Positions 10,563 through 20,530 of a DNA stretch of 64,000 nt are shown here, piece by piece. How positions within the stretch are numbered: the stretch's first letter is position 1; each line of letters starts with the position of its first letter. Location: assembly GCA_963924555.1 (NCBI GenBank), contig OZ004589.1:4526001-4590000 (forward strand). The letters are read 5' to 3'. Below the pieces are notes generated by a model, which saw only the letters and a list, made by a program, of their open reading frames with translations, was not told where the DNA came from and did no database searches. Source of the stretch: Crambe crambe (lineage: Eukaryota > Porifera > Demospongiae > Poecilosclerida > Crambeidae). The position numbers and the translations under genes were made by a program.

Positions 10563-10840
10563 AAGCAAGTAGCTATAGGTGAATCAATCTTTGATCCATA
10601 ATTATATCCAGTTAGCTAAGATATCTGTTACACAAAGGTGTGCTATGCTATTGTGGTGTCTGTGACATAAGTAGTGTAACATTAATTAGGATTGATAGCT
10701 ACAAAACTAAGATTGACCCCATGCATATTCTTCCTTCATCCCTACCCAGGCTACCCTTGTTTGCGTACTTTTTTAAGTTATGGTCACATCCCTATTTATT
10801 TATTTCACAGAAATGAATAAATTTTGTTTCTTTGGCCAAG
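10385..10840. mobile_element. Foldback (MITE-like) element in the GPCR 3' flank, with (AAT)n inside
   Basis: The left arm near 10455 (ACAAGTAAAGGAAACATTTC) and the right arm near 10725-10835 (TTCATCCCTACCC, GGTCACATCCCTATTT, TTATTTCACAGAAATG) are inverted relatives of the hairpin termini at 49020-49307 and 60280-60560. The left arm is interrupted by a pure AAT microsatellite at about 10489-10561. The block 10385-10690 also matches window positions 1-330, so it was copied with the GPCR flank. Confidence 0.55.
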
Positions 10841-10949
10841 GAGACAACTGACAGTAGCTACATGCAGTGCCCAGTAGTGTTGTAGCTGGTAGAATTTAGA
10901 GTTAGAAATACTTGCTGTAGCTGGTGGTTGTCTAAGAGAAGAAGAAGAA

Positions 10950-11550
10950 TGCAACAACTTAGCCTGATGGTGGCTATTGTTCTTTTTGTAGTGGGGAAGT
11001 TAAAAACAACAACAAATAAACAAAAAACAACAACAAATCAAACAACAATGACAACAAGTGTTGCTGTTAGCATTGATACATACTTGCCTCCAGGCCGCTG
11101 GCCATTATGTGTGTGCAATTATTGGTTTTATTATTCTTGGCCTCACAAGATGCTTGTGTTGTCCCTTTCAAAAGTACAATTCCAAAATCATAATGTACCT
11201 TAATTTTCTTTGATAGCTTCTGTCTTGCTCATTCCCTCATTTATCTGATTGCTATATTTTCACACTTACTATCTCTAGTTCATGTAGTGGGAAATGTAAT
11301 GTTAATTGCACCTTGATGGTTTTTTCCCTAAGTCAAGAAGCTCAAAAGTTTCCTTTGCAGCATCTAATATTCCAAGTGAAAGTGAAGCAGAACCAAGTTA
11401 ATGTCACCTTCTTTCTGCTTGTGGCAAGCTCTTTTATTCATTCAGCAGAATTAAAGCACATCAGCTCTTAATTGTGCACTCCCTGCACGTATTCTGATTC
11501 AAAAATGGTGTATGTCCATCAACAATCATCAAGGTGTTGATGGCATTACA
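10950..11550 (+). pseudogene. Decayed family B GPCR
   Basis: Ordered fragments of the receptor: VLFVVGK before TM2, AGRWPLCVCNYW (TM3 entry), the KYNSKI region, IAS-LLIP of TM4, SSSCSGKC of ECL2, NPSESEAEPSQ of loop 3 and the C-terminal MCPSINNHQGVDG. Frame changes, a run of CAACAACAAATCAAA simple repeat and deletions make it non-coding. Confidence 0.75.
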
Positions 11551-11554
11551 GTCA

Positions 11555-11556
<2 letters not shown>

Positions 11557-11630
<74 letters not shown>

Positions 11631-11632
11631 CA
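11557..11632. repeat. Poly-C followed by (AC)n
   Basis: About 33 C residues followed by about 20 CA repeats, at the 3' end of the GPCR relic. A comparable C or G run occurs at 18120-18151 and 55507-55532. Lengths in an assembly are unreliable for such runs. Confidence 0.9.
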
Positions 11633-11639
11633 CACAAAA

Positions 11640-12328
11640 GAAGAAGAATTCAAGAAGAAGAAGAAGAAGAAAGCAATATTTTAGAACCTTATTAAACTAT
11701 TAGCTATGTCCGTCTTTTGCTTGAAAGTAGCTATTTGGAACTACAATACAGGTATGGCTAATACAATTGTCACATTTCAGGGAGTCCTAATTGAGGTATA
11801 ATAATTATTCCAATAGTTGCTGAGTAAATTTCTTTGCTTTTATCAAGTGAACATTTGATATGACAACAAGGGTACATACTGCAGCTTTGCCTTAGACAAT
11901 AAACAGGAATTACACACCAGTGAGGTTTTCTTACTAAAAGAAAGCATCACTGAGTATATGGGAGTAGCTATGTATGAATGAAATATTGATGCACAATTCA
12001 TAGCTGGAGATTTTAATATTGTGGGATTAGGTAGCTTGCATGATCCCCATGGTTATGATATCACCCAGTTGTGGGTGTGGATTGTCCTAAGAATTGCTCT
12101 TTTTTGTGTACGTATGAGATTTGATGATTGTGTGGATACCTATAGCTTGTATACATAATATGCTCCAGAATGTCAATCTTTCAGAATAAAGCACGCCTGC
12201 CTGCAACATTTAGTTTGCACTCATCATAGTGTGAAAAGCTGCAATATAATTATGATAGGCTTTATGTGCTAAATACTGGATGATAACACCACCAAAGTGA
12301 TAAACATCTAGTCAGGTGCACTGGAGCT
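11640..12328. other. Spacer between GPCR relics
   Basis: AT-rich, no supported gene. GGATGATAACACCACCAAAG near 12278 leads into the next GPCR copy. Confidence 0.4.
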
Positions 12329-13381
12329 ATGAGCAGTACAGATCTATCAGTCTTCAATATCACCAGTGATAACCTCACACTGACATGTGTGACACTGAAC
12401 ATTCAAGGTCCTGTTGCACTTCCCTTCAGCCAAACTGCAGCAATAGCAGTGAAAGTCATCACTCCTTCCTCATCCTGATCTTTGGTATTCTACTTGATTC
12501 AATGGTTCTTTTTGTAGTGGGAAAGTTCAAGAAACTCCAGACTCCATCATATTCCATCAGTCTCCAAGTTGTGGTACTTGACTTAATGTTAGCATTGGTT
12601 CAAATATTTGTATTTGTCTCTGTAATAGCAGGCCGCTGGCCATTTGGTGAGGTCTTTTGTGCAATAGCAGGTCTTTTACTTTTTTTGGTACCCTCACAAG
12701 GACCTTCTTTATGTTAGTGTTGGTAATCGATCGCTTTCTTTCTGTATTTTCCCCTTTCCTTTACCCAAAGTACAATACCAAAATCATAGTGTGCCTTTCA
12801 CTCCAATCTTGGACAGCTTCCATTTTACTCAGCATTCTTCCTTTACCTGGAATAATGGATTGCTACATTTTCTCGTCAAGATTTTAGATTTGTGGCCTCT
12901 CCACTTCATGTACGTAATGTGAAATGTATGGCATTTGGCAACATCTACTTTGGTTTAGTAGTTGCACCTTTGACAATCTCCCCACTCATTCTCTATCTAT
13001 TGTAAAGCCAAGAAGATCAGAAATTCATCAATTGCAATGTCTATTAATCCAAGTGAAGGTGAAGCTAAGAGGAGAGAGAACCGAGTTACTATCACCTCAT
13101 TTCTGCTATTCATCACTTTATTTGCAGTTATTGTGCCATCTACTGGAATCAGCATCGTGGCACGCTCTTTTATTCAGTTGACAGAAAGTACATCAGCTCT
13201 AGTGTACTCTCTGCAGGCAGTTAACAGTTTAGTGGTCCCCTTTTTGGTGATTACAGATCCAATAGTGATCATGCGTAATAGGGATATCAGGGAAGCACTA
13301 TCTGAAATCAAAGGCACTCTAGTTCAAATGTGGTGTCTGTCTATCAACAATCATCAAGATATTGATTGCAGTCATTACTGA
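12329..13381 (+). pseudogene. Family B GPCR with several frameshifts
   Basis: Starts at ATG 12329 (MSSTDLSVFNIT) and ends at the TGA near 13381 after the usual tail SINNHQDIDCSHY. Against the intact gene it has a deletion of about 10 bases before TM1, a frame change after TM3 entry near 12690, a stop and frame change in ECL2 near 12885-12920, and a loss near 13000 in TM5. Loop 3 to the end (13037-13381) is open for 114 residues, including ITDPIVIMRNRDIREAL. A recent pseudogene by its high similarity. Confidence 0.8.
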
Positions 13382-13526
13382 ACTGGCTGGATATTAATAA
13401 CTATTATAGCTACTCATTTATCAGATATTTTGTAAACATACTCTCCACTACATGCGATCAGTAACTTTGAAAAGTCTACTTAGCCTGATCATCATTACCA
13501 TGCAACTGCTCTGATTGGTTTGACAG

Positions 13527-13740
13527 ATATGGAAATATGAGTGGTGCTCATCTGTGGGGCTCTGCATGCAGTCTTGAATATCATCACAAATTAATGACAC
13601 CTAATGATCTCCCTTCTGATGATTATGGATCCAATTGTGATCAGCTATATATGCGCAATAGAGAAAGTGCTGTCTCAAATCAAAGGCACTCTGATCCAAA
13701 AATGGTGTTCCTCTATCAACATATGTCATTGTCAAGATAC
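13527..13740 (+). pseudogene. Internally deleted family B GPCR
   Basis: ATGAGTGGTGCTCATCTG (the MSGADL start) is followed within about 60 bases by the TM7 region (GATTATGGATCCAATTGTGA, then ATGCGCAATAG) and the tail SNQRHSDPKM/IKGTL region. TM1 to TM6 are missing. The flank GATCAGTAACTTTGAAAAG at about 13457 is the normal GPCR 5' flank (compare 9183-9200), so this was a full unit before the deletion. Confidence 0.7.
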
Positions 13741-14417
13741 TACTTAGAGCATCTTCAACGTGTTTCAGAATTGGCATTGGACACAATACTAACTACAGTG
13801 GTTGTTGAAAGAGTGAAGATGGCTAGATTGGTTTGTTAGAAAGATAATAAGTTAGTAAATTGAGAGGGTATAGCGGTAGCTAGTTGGCTACTTCTTTTCA
13901 GAAGAAAGTACAGGTATATGAGATGCTGTGATTCCATAGCTTGGTGCTGTTCAATTGTGCTTCATTCTCCGGAGTTTTCAATAGTATGCTTGAAATATGA
14001 ACGATCATTATTTAGATACAAGTGTCAGGTCTGATGCTGAGTAGATTTCCTTGTTTTCATAGCTATTATCTCTTTAAACTTAGAACTCAAAGGTTCATAA
14101 GGAAAAGTATTACTACAGCCATATGGTCCTCAATGAATATTGTGAATGCTATGACCCCATGACCTTAACCAATGAACAGGAAGTACTCTGAGCTAATTAG
14201 CTAGCTACTTTGAACCTAAAGAAGACATAAACAACTGTGACATCACTTATCATGCATTTGGGGGGATTATTACCTTATGCTCTGGTATAAAAAAAGATAA
14301 GTTAGTTACAAGCTACAAGTCATTTCTTAAAGCAAAGAAGACCAAACTATAATTATAGGTAGTTGCTAATGAAATAAAGCTGTCTGTGTTTTGTTTTTTC
14401 AGTAGGAAAGAAACACC
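13741..14417. other. Spacer upstream of the astacin gene
   Basis: Nothing recognisable beyond AT-rich sequence. A TATA-like GGTATAAAAAAAGATAAG lies at about 14283, roughly 130 bases before the astacin ATG, and could be its core promoter. Confidence 0.35.
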
Positions 14418-16275
14418 ATGGTTCAATACTCCCTGTTATTCATGGTAGCCATTGGCTTGATGGCTATTAGTACACTTGCTGTGGCTGAGGTAGACAGACT
14501 AAATTACTTTGAAGGTGATTTGGATATTAGTAACGAACTAATTCAAGCCTACTATGGATATGGCAGCTCACTGGTAAACATACAATTTTTAGATAGGTTT
14601 ATTAGCTATTATAGTGACTTGTTATAACCAACTAATAATACATATTTGGGTATACCTGAGAATGGTAGCTAATTTACAGCTGTATACTTGAGGAGAATGG
14701 GATTACAATTAGCAGTTGCTATTATATCTCTAGATCTAGCTGCTATAAGAGATGGTTATCATAGTAATATTAATTTCGTAGCACCTTGCTACCAAAGCAG
14801 CAATTAGGTCTCAAAATCGTCTATGGAGTGATCAGATCGTATACTACACCTTTCACAGCAGCACAAATGCAACCACAGCCAATCTGATAAGAGGAGCTAT
14901 GCAAGAGTGGAATAGAGTAACCTGTTTGAGGTTTATTATCAGGACAAGAGCAGCCATAAGAGATTATATTGAATTTCGTACAGATGGAAGAGGTTGTTTT
15001 AGCTCTTCAATTGGTCGTAATGGTGGTAGGCAAGTGATAAATCTACAAAATCCAAGATGTATGCAACATGGAATAATTTTACATGAGATTGGGCATGCTA
15101 TAGGATTTTGGCATGAACAGTCACGGCCTGATCGCAATTTATTTGTGACTATCAACAATAATAACATCATCCCAGATAAACTAGCCAATTTCCAGGTACG
15201 AAACTTGTATGAAACAGATAACCAGGGATCGATATATGACTATGGATCAATAATGCACTATGGACATTTTTTCTTCTCTGCCAATAGTAGGCCAACAATT
15301 ACTGTCAATAATATCAATGAATATAACAGACAAGGTCGACCAACACTTGGACAACGAATACGTTTGAGTGCCATTGATGTCAGACAAGCAAACCGACTTT
15401 ATAATTGTCGAGGATCAGGTGTACGGGGAATCTTAACGGTACGTGTGAATTATGCTCTTGGTGTCCCAAGCCATGATACCATTGGTAACTCAGAAGTGTA
15501 TGTTAGGGTGTCTGCAAGGGATGACACCAACTTTAGGCTCACTAGGCAGACACGAACGATTTCTAAAAGACGCAGTCAGAGCAGAGTTAACTGGTACCAA
15601 ACTCTGAGTTTTGGTGGAAGAGCATGGCAAAATGTGGAGATTAGCATCGGGGAAGACGATGTGTTTATTGATGACGGAGTAACAAATCCACAATCGTTCT
15701 CAATCCATAATGGAAGAAGAATGTACAGACATTGCAACAATGTCAACTGCACCACATCTTTAAGCTTTTACGTGAACCTGGTGCCAGATGGGAATGATTG
15801 TAGCCCAAACCCATGTAGGAATGGGGCAACATGTATTGATCTCATATTGAACTATCGTTGCAACTGCAGGGGTGGATATGCAGGACGCCAGTGTCAATAC
15901 TTAACAGGTATCCTGAGTATTCAAGCACGTAATGCAGTAGGTCTTCCAGATCGAGACGGTTGGATCAACCTAAGTGATCCTTACATGCAAGTGGTGGCCA
16001 TCGATGTGAATGGACATCGAGAAACTCGCAAGACACATCATATAACAGGCACACTCAACCCTGTTTGGAATGAGAGGATCCGGTTTAGTGGCAGGAGAGC
16101 TTGGAGCAGAATTGAAGTCACTGTGTATGATCATGATTTATTTAATGATGACCGTCTTACTCGGACAGCTATCCACACTGGAATTATGAATCTCCGTTCA
16201 CCGTTTTCCACGAGCACCTGCAGTATCCATGGCTGTGGTGGTCGTGCTTATTATATCACTTACTTTACCCCTTAA
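14418..16275 (+). CDS. Secreted astacin metalloprotease with C2-EGF-C2 modules (two exons)
   Basis: Exon 1 is 14418-14573 and exon 2 is 14782-16275. The intron 14574-14781 (208 bases) has GTAAAC at its 5' end, TTTCGTAG at its 3' end and joins in phase 0, giving 549 residues. Residues 1-23 are a signal peptide. FEGD (31-34) matches the astacin pro-segment FxGD aspartate switch. The catalytic domain begins near AAIRSQNRLW (58-67) and has the zinc motif HEIGHAIGFWHEQSRPDR (153-170) and Met-turn SIMHYG (208-213). Then come a C2-like domain (about 266-388), an EGF domain with six Cys (about 391-428) and a second C2-like domain (about 433-549) with DPYMQV and TLNPVWNE. The family is extracellular endopeptidases activated by pro-segment removal. 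C2 folds in a secreted protease are unusual. Confidence 0.9.
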
Positions 16276-16736
16276 ATCCTTCACATTGATTGTATCATAA
16301 TATTACTTTTGTGTGAAAAACTATGATAGATCACAAGGCAAGAAGCTAGGGCTGGCAGGTTTGAGCATTGTGATGTTGTCATTGCTATTACATCATGCTA
16401 CACCATCACCTTATTTTGATATGCTGATTCCCCTATTTCTACTTTTAATCCTCTTGACCATTAAATTTTGATAAAAATTACTTAGAGGATAATCAATGAG
16501 TCATGTGTTATTGCAAAAACAATTTACAATGTTGCTACATATACATTAGCTGTGTGATAAAGTCACTGCCAGGACACAATAGCATTAAAACTAGTTGGTA
16601 AAAGTGGAGTTCCAGGATAGGACAGAACACACAAAATGAAAGCTCTCTACTGGTCTATCTTTACTACCTAAATAGTCATAATAATATTAAGCATTCATAT
16701 ATCTATGGGGAATTAAGATCCATTTTTAAATTAGTG
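16276..16736. other. Astacin 3' flank
   Basis: No gene. AT-rich sequence between the astacin stop and the duplicated 3' scrap. Confidence 0.4.
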
Positions 16737-16895
16737 GTGAGCAGAATTAAAATCACAGTGATGATTGTCTTACGTAGACAGCTATCCATACAGGAATCAT
16801 AAACCTCCATTTACTGTTTTCTGTGAGCACCTGCAGTATCCATGCTGTAGTATTTTACCCCTTGAATCCTTTACATTGGTGATTGCATCGTGTGT
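16737..16895 (+). pseudogene. Duplicated 3' end of the astacin gene
   Basis: AGCAGAATTAAAATCACAGT followed by CAGCTATCCATACAGGAAT, GAGCACCTGCAGTATCCATG and TTTTACCCCTTGAATCCTTT parallels 16108-16285 of the functional gene, including its stop region and 3' flank. It carries internal deletions and is not coding. Confidence 0.75.
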
Positions 16896-16989
16896 AATTA
16901 ATTTGTACACTAACTTATAACTGATTTCATTAAGAGCTTACATACATAAAACCACCTGATTTGGGGAGGAAGGCCTTTGGAAGAAAATC

Positions 16990-17283
16990 AGTTGTCTCTC
17001 AACTTCAGTGCAATATCTTTGTTGTGGACAGTAATAATCACCGTATCCAAGTCCTGACACCACCAAATGTAGTGATGAATTCCCCCATTGTCGAGAAAAC
17101 TGATATCCGTTTATTACTATAGTCTGTAATGTATGTCATATTTCGATGGATTGCTGCAGCTGAGATCGGATAATCTAGTTCTCCTTTTCGTTTCCCATAC
17201 TGTCCAATGTTACGAATATGTTGTCCGTGTGGAGAATCCAGTACACATACTTCAATCAAGCTATGCGTGGAATAACCATTCAA
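16990..17283. pseudogene. NHL-repeat relic in two opposite pieces
   Basis: On the minus strand 17283 to about 17050 encodes most of two NHL blades: LDSPHGQHIRNIGQYG and then MTYITDYSNKRISVFSTMG followed by EFITTFGG. Right beside it on the plus strand, 17005-17045 reads CNIFVVDSNNHRIQVL, another NHL blade. The pieces point in opposite directions and neither extends into a full propeller. NHL repeats form beta-propellers in TRIM/Brat-like proteins. Probably a rearranged gene remnant. Confidence 0.6.
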
Positions 17284-17329
17284 AAGGGCAGTTTGAAAGT
17301 GTTGAACAGCAAGAAAGCTAGCTGACTAA

Positions 17330-18060
17330 TCAGTTACTCCAATAAGCTCAGTGCGCATTGGCAACATTTTGTAGAAACATTTGACCCCACAAACCCCTGC
17401 ACTTTTCATTGTTTATGCAAGTGTTCAGCCAGACTAATTGGACTCTAATCTCAGTGTATATTACACCTTTTACTTGTCTCTTACCACGGTTGCACTTGTG
17501 CCGAGGCATTCCTAGTCTTTTTAAAAGACTAACTTGTTATAAGTTAGATGTTGCAGATGTATATAGCATACAACAATAAGTTAGCATCTAAAATTTAGCT
17601 TCAATTTGTTGCGCACTTTCCAGGAAAATTAAGCAACTATGGTGCATGATCTTGGTAATATGATAATGAATGGAGCTAAGATTTCCTGACTAAACAAATT
17701 GTCCACCATGTACAAGCCTTGAAATATTCAAATCATATGAATGTGATAGCTATGTCTTTCAATATGCCCCTCCCCCCTCCAGCCTCCACCCTACCCGGAA
17801 AGGAGAGGGGTCTGGTGACTATGGGCATAAATCTTGGTTTTGCTAACTCAGCAGTATTAAAATTGAGTAAACCAATCAGAATAGCACTGTCACAATTTAG
17901 TGGGATCGATCGATAGCTAGCTTGCCAGCGCCATGGATCGAAGCTAACCCTGTTTGCCACTAGCACTGCAACTAGTCCCTAGATATGCATAAATCGGCTT
18001 CCAGTTACCTAGTCTTCTAGCTAGCGAGCGAGCTTGCAGGTGTGGGGGCGGGGTTTGACA
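17330..18060. other. Spacer with a small inverted repeat pair
   Basis: No gene. TCTGGTGACTATGGGC...TTGGTTTTGCTAACTCAG (17810-17852) recurs inverted at about 18076-18118, just before a C run. The pair may mark the ends of a small element of about 310 bases. Confidence 0.35.
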
Positions 18061-18119
18061 TTAATTAACTGCCCACGTAGCTGAGTCAGCAAAACCAAGC
18101 CCCATAGTCACCAGATCAG

Positions 18120-18151
<32 letters not shown>
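18120..18151. repeat. Poly-C run
   Basis: About 31 C residues in a row. It produces the G-rich tail of the minus-strand short open frame, which I do not accept as a gene. Confidence 0.95.
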
Positions 18152-18153
<2 letters not shown>

Positions 18154-18543
18154 CCCCCCATGTGATTCTTGGCATGGCCCGGTGATCGTGACACGTGATT
18201 CTTGCACCTTGACCTTGCATCTGACTGCCAATTGATTCAGAGTATATAAACCCATGGCACTGGTCTGGTATGAATCAAGCCTTGATGCAAGGTACAACAC
18301 CAGTAAAGTACAATAAACTGTATAGATACGAGCTCCATCAGGATTCATCTTCCAGATAGATTCATCTTGGCTCACAATTGAATTATGATGAAACCTCTGA
18401 TGAACTGCATAGCTACAATACATGTTTGGGATGGATAGGCATCCAGTGCAAAGTAATAAGTATCTATGATATTCTAGATACATGCATCGTATTTTCATTA
18501 TAGCTATCTGCATTACATCAAAAAAGATGAACAAAAAATATTT

Positions 18544-18828
18544 ATAATAAAAGAGAAGTAGCTAGCTAGGGATGGCTGTGTGCGGTTCAAAGAAGTTCAG
18601 CAACAAGAGAGTGAACTTTAGTCAAGAACCCCTTACCCATCACCAATATTACCAAACTACGAGCTACTTCACTCCCTTTATATTATCTTGGCCTGTCATG
18701 GGAGTGAAGTAGGAATAGTTAGCTCATAGTTTGGTAGCTAATATTGGTGATGTATGGGTAGGGGAAGTTCATTCCCTTGTTGCTGAAAGCGCACACAGCC
18801 ATCCCTACTTATTTTTTCTTTTATTATA
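18544..18828. mobile_element. Foldback MITE of about 285 bases
   Basis: ATAATAAAAGAGAAGTAGC...GGGATGGCTGTGTGCG at the left is mirrored by CGCACACAGCCATCCC...TTTCTTTTATTAT at the right. The inner CACCAATATTACCAAACTA is mirrored by TAGTTTGGTAGCTAATATTG, and CTTCACTCCC by GGGAGTGAAG. The arms are well over 100 bases with small differences. A different family from the 49020 hairpin. No coding content. Confidence 0.8.
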
Positions 18829-19415
18829 GTCAGCAGCAAGGGAGTATAGCTAGGATCTTGGATTCGGTGCTTATGGGGAGAAAATTTTGCCCATGGCTGA
18901 AATTTGGCCGCAAGTAAAATGGCTAACTCATTAAATATTTGATCAGGGAACTGGTTATATTTTTCTTACTGGGCCCCATGCAGTTGCCCTAATGGTAGCT
19001 ACAGCTTCATAGGTGCAGTATGCTTCCTTTTCCTTCAACTGACCTTAAATATATATTTATATAGCTAACATGATAAGGAAGCCAATCAGCAAAACTACTG
19101 ATGATTGTAAAAAAAATGTGTAAAAGCAACCCCTTTTTGGTTATCTGAGTTTTAATTTGTAACTCAGACAACCTAAAAATGGATTGTTTTTTGTGATGAA
19201 TAGTGCCATGACTGTAAACTCCACCATCAATGGATCACTGCACATTTTCTATATACGTAGCTAGTACAGTAGTTTTTATTTGCTGCTATATATATATATA
19301 TATAGCTAGCTAAAGCTTCTATTTTGATGTGAGATAGCTATCCCACAAGTTGGCTACATTACAAATAATTTTATATCATTATGAATCACAAAACTTGAAT
19401 ATTAAAAGTTAATAT
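18829..19415. other. Spacer downstream of the methyltransferase
   Basis: AT-rich, with a (TA)n stretch near 19290. No supported gene. Confidence 0.4.
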
Positions 19416-20147
19416 TCATTCTTCCTTTATCAAGATACAGTGAAAAGTTGGAACAGAATATGGGATTTCCCCTTCACCATGGTGGTCTTTTATGGCATTA
19501 ATATTGAAATGTTCATCACCAAACTCTCCATTAGTATGTGTTTTATAAAATTCAATAAAAACAGAGGCATCTTTAAAGGTGTCTTTGTATTCACCCTCTT
19601 TGGAATACACCATCTTGAAGTTGTGTGCTGATGCGGTTTTGAGGTAGTCTCCAACAGAACAGGTTGGTAATCGTTCAATGTACATACGACGGAATTCAGG
19701 ACTAAAAAATTCAGCTGGTCCGGTGCTAATTTTGCTATTCAAAACAACAACAAAGGCAAATTTACCTCCTTTCTTTAGACTCTGGGAAACTTGATGGAAC
19801 ACCTGGTCCTTATCTTTACACCAGTGAATAACATAGTTGGAAAAAATTATGTCGTAATCAGTTCCTGGAATATTCTCAGCTGTTCCCTGACGGTATTCCA
19901 AGTTGCCAGCAGGGTATTTCTCCTTAGCTAGCTGCAGGCGTTCCAAGTTAGGGTCAATTGCGATGACCTTTCCCTCAGGACCTACAATATCAGCTAGGAC
20001 CTTGGAAAAGTAGCCAGTGCCACAGCCCAGGTCGAGGATTTTGTCACCTCTCTCTGGGGTCATTTGTTTGATAATACCTTGCCCATCTTCTTTTTGTATG
20101 CTGGAGTTGTTTTCATAGATTTCAGCTTGATTGAAGGCACCTGACAT
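19416..20147 (-). CDS. Class I SAM-dependent methyltransferase
   Basis: Single-exon frame of 243 residues from ATG at 20147 to the stop at 19416. Motif I ILDLGCGTGYFSKVL (37-51) with GCGTG at 41-45 binds SAM; the acidic residue ending beta 2 is D65 in VIAIDP. RQGTAENIPG is motif II-like, and DIIFSNYVIHWCKDKDQ with SLKKGGKF follow as motifs for catalysis and beta 5. This is the Methyltransf_11/25-like small-molecule type, comparable with trans-aconitate or juvenile-hormone-acid methyltransferases. The substrate cannot be read from the sequence. It has no signal peptide, so it is probably cytosolic. It is not linked by layout to the receptor families. Absence of introns fits the neighbourhood. 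Confidence 0.88.
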   Translation of the reverse strand: MSGAFNQAEIYENNSSIQKEDGQGIIKQMTPERGDKILDLGCGTGYFSKVLADIVGPEGKVIAIDPNLERLQLAKEKYPAGNLEYRQGTAENIPGTDYDIIFSNYVIHWCKDKDQVFHQVSQSLKKGGKFAFVVVLNSKISTGPAEFFSPEFRRMYIERLPTCSVGDYLKTASAHNFKMVYSKEGEYKDTFKDASVFIEFYKTHTNGEFGDEHFNINAIKDHHGEGEIPYSVPTFHCILIKEE

Positions 20148-20454
20148 GTTGCTTCCCTACGCTTCCCTACGCTGCTTAGCTAGATCGATTGATGAACCAC
20201 CCCAATCTAAGAGCCAATTCGACGTTCAGTTTGATAATAGACTTCAGTCTGCCACACCCCCTACCCAAGGTCGTCACGTAAAGAAACTAAGTTCCCACCA
20301 TTGCAATGCACATGGGCTATACCGTACCCAGAAGTATGTGAGCATTGAGGTTCACGCATATATTCAGTACTTAAATGAGATTCTGACTGGTAGAAATGTG
20401 AACCGTCTGAGTCTGTCTAAATAAATGTAAAGAAGAAATATTGCAGCCATGCAG
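20148..20454. other. Methyltransferase 5' flank
   Basis: Holds a short direct repeat TTCCCTACGC just upstream of the ATG. No further gene is supported; the plus-strand open frame here has no recognisable content. Confidence 0.4.
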
Positions 20455-20530
20455 TTTAGTAGCCATCAGTCTCCTGACGAATTACTGCTTGAGTGACACC
20501 ATTTTGAATCAGAGCTCTTTTGATTTAAGA
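20455..20530 (-). pseudogene. GPCR C-terminal scrap
   Basis: GAATTACTGCTTGAGTGACA and AGAGCTCTTTTGATTTAAG match 25540-25575, the last codons (RALVSLKQ) and 3' flank of the intact minus-strand GPCR. Only the tail remains. Confidence 0.6.

Noticed and set aside
18061-18534. 157-codon minus-strand frame with a poly-Gly run
   Set aside because: The Gly run is the poly-C tract, and no domain is visible.
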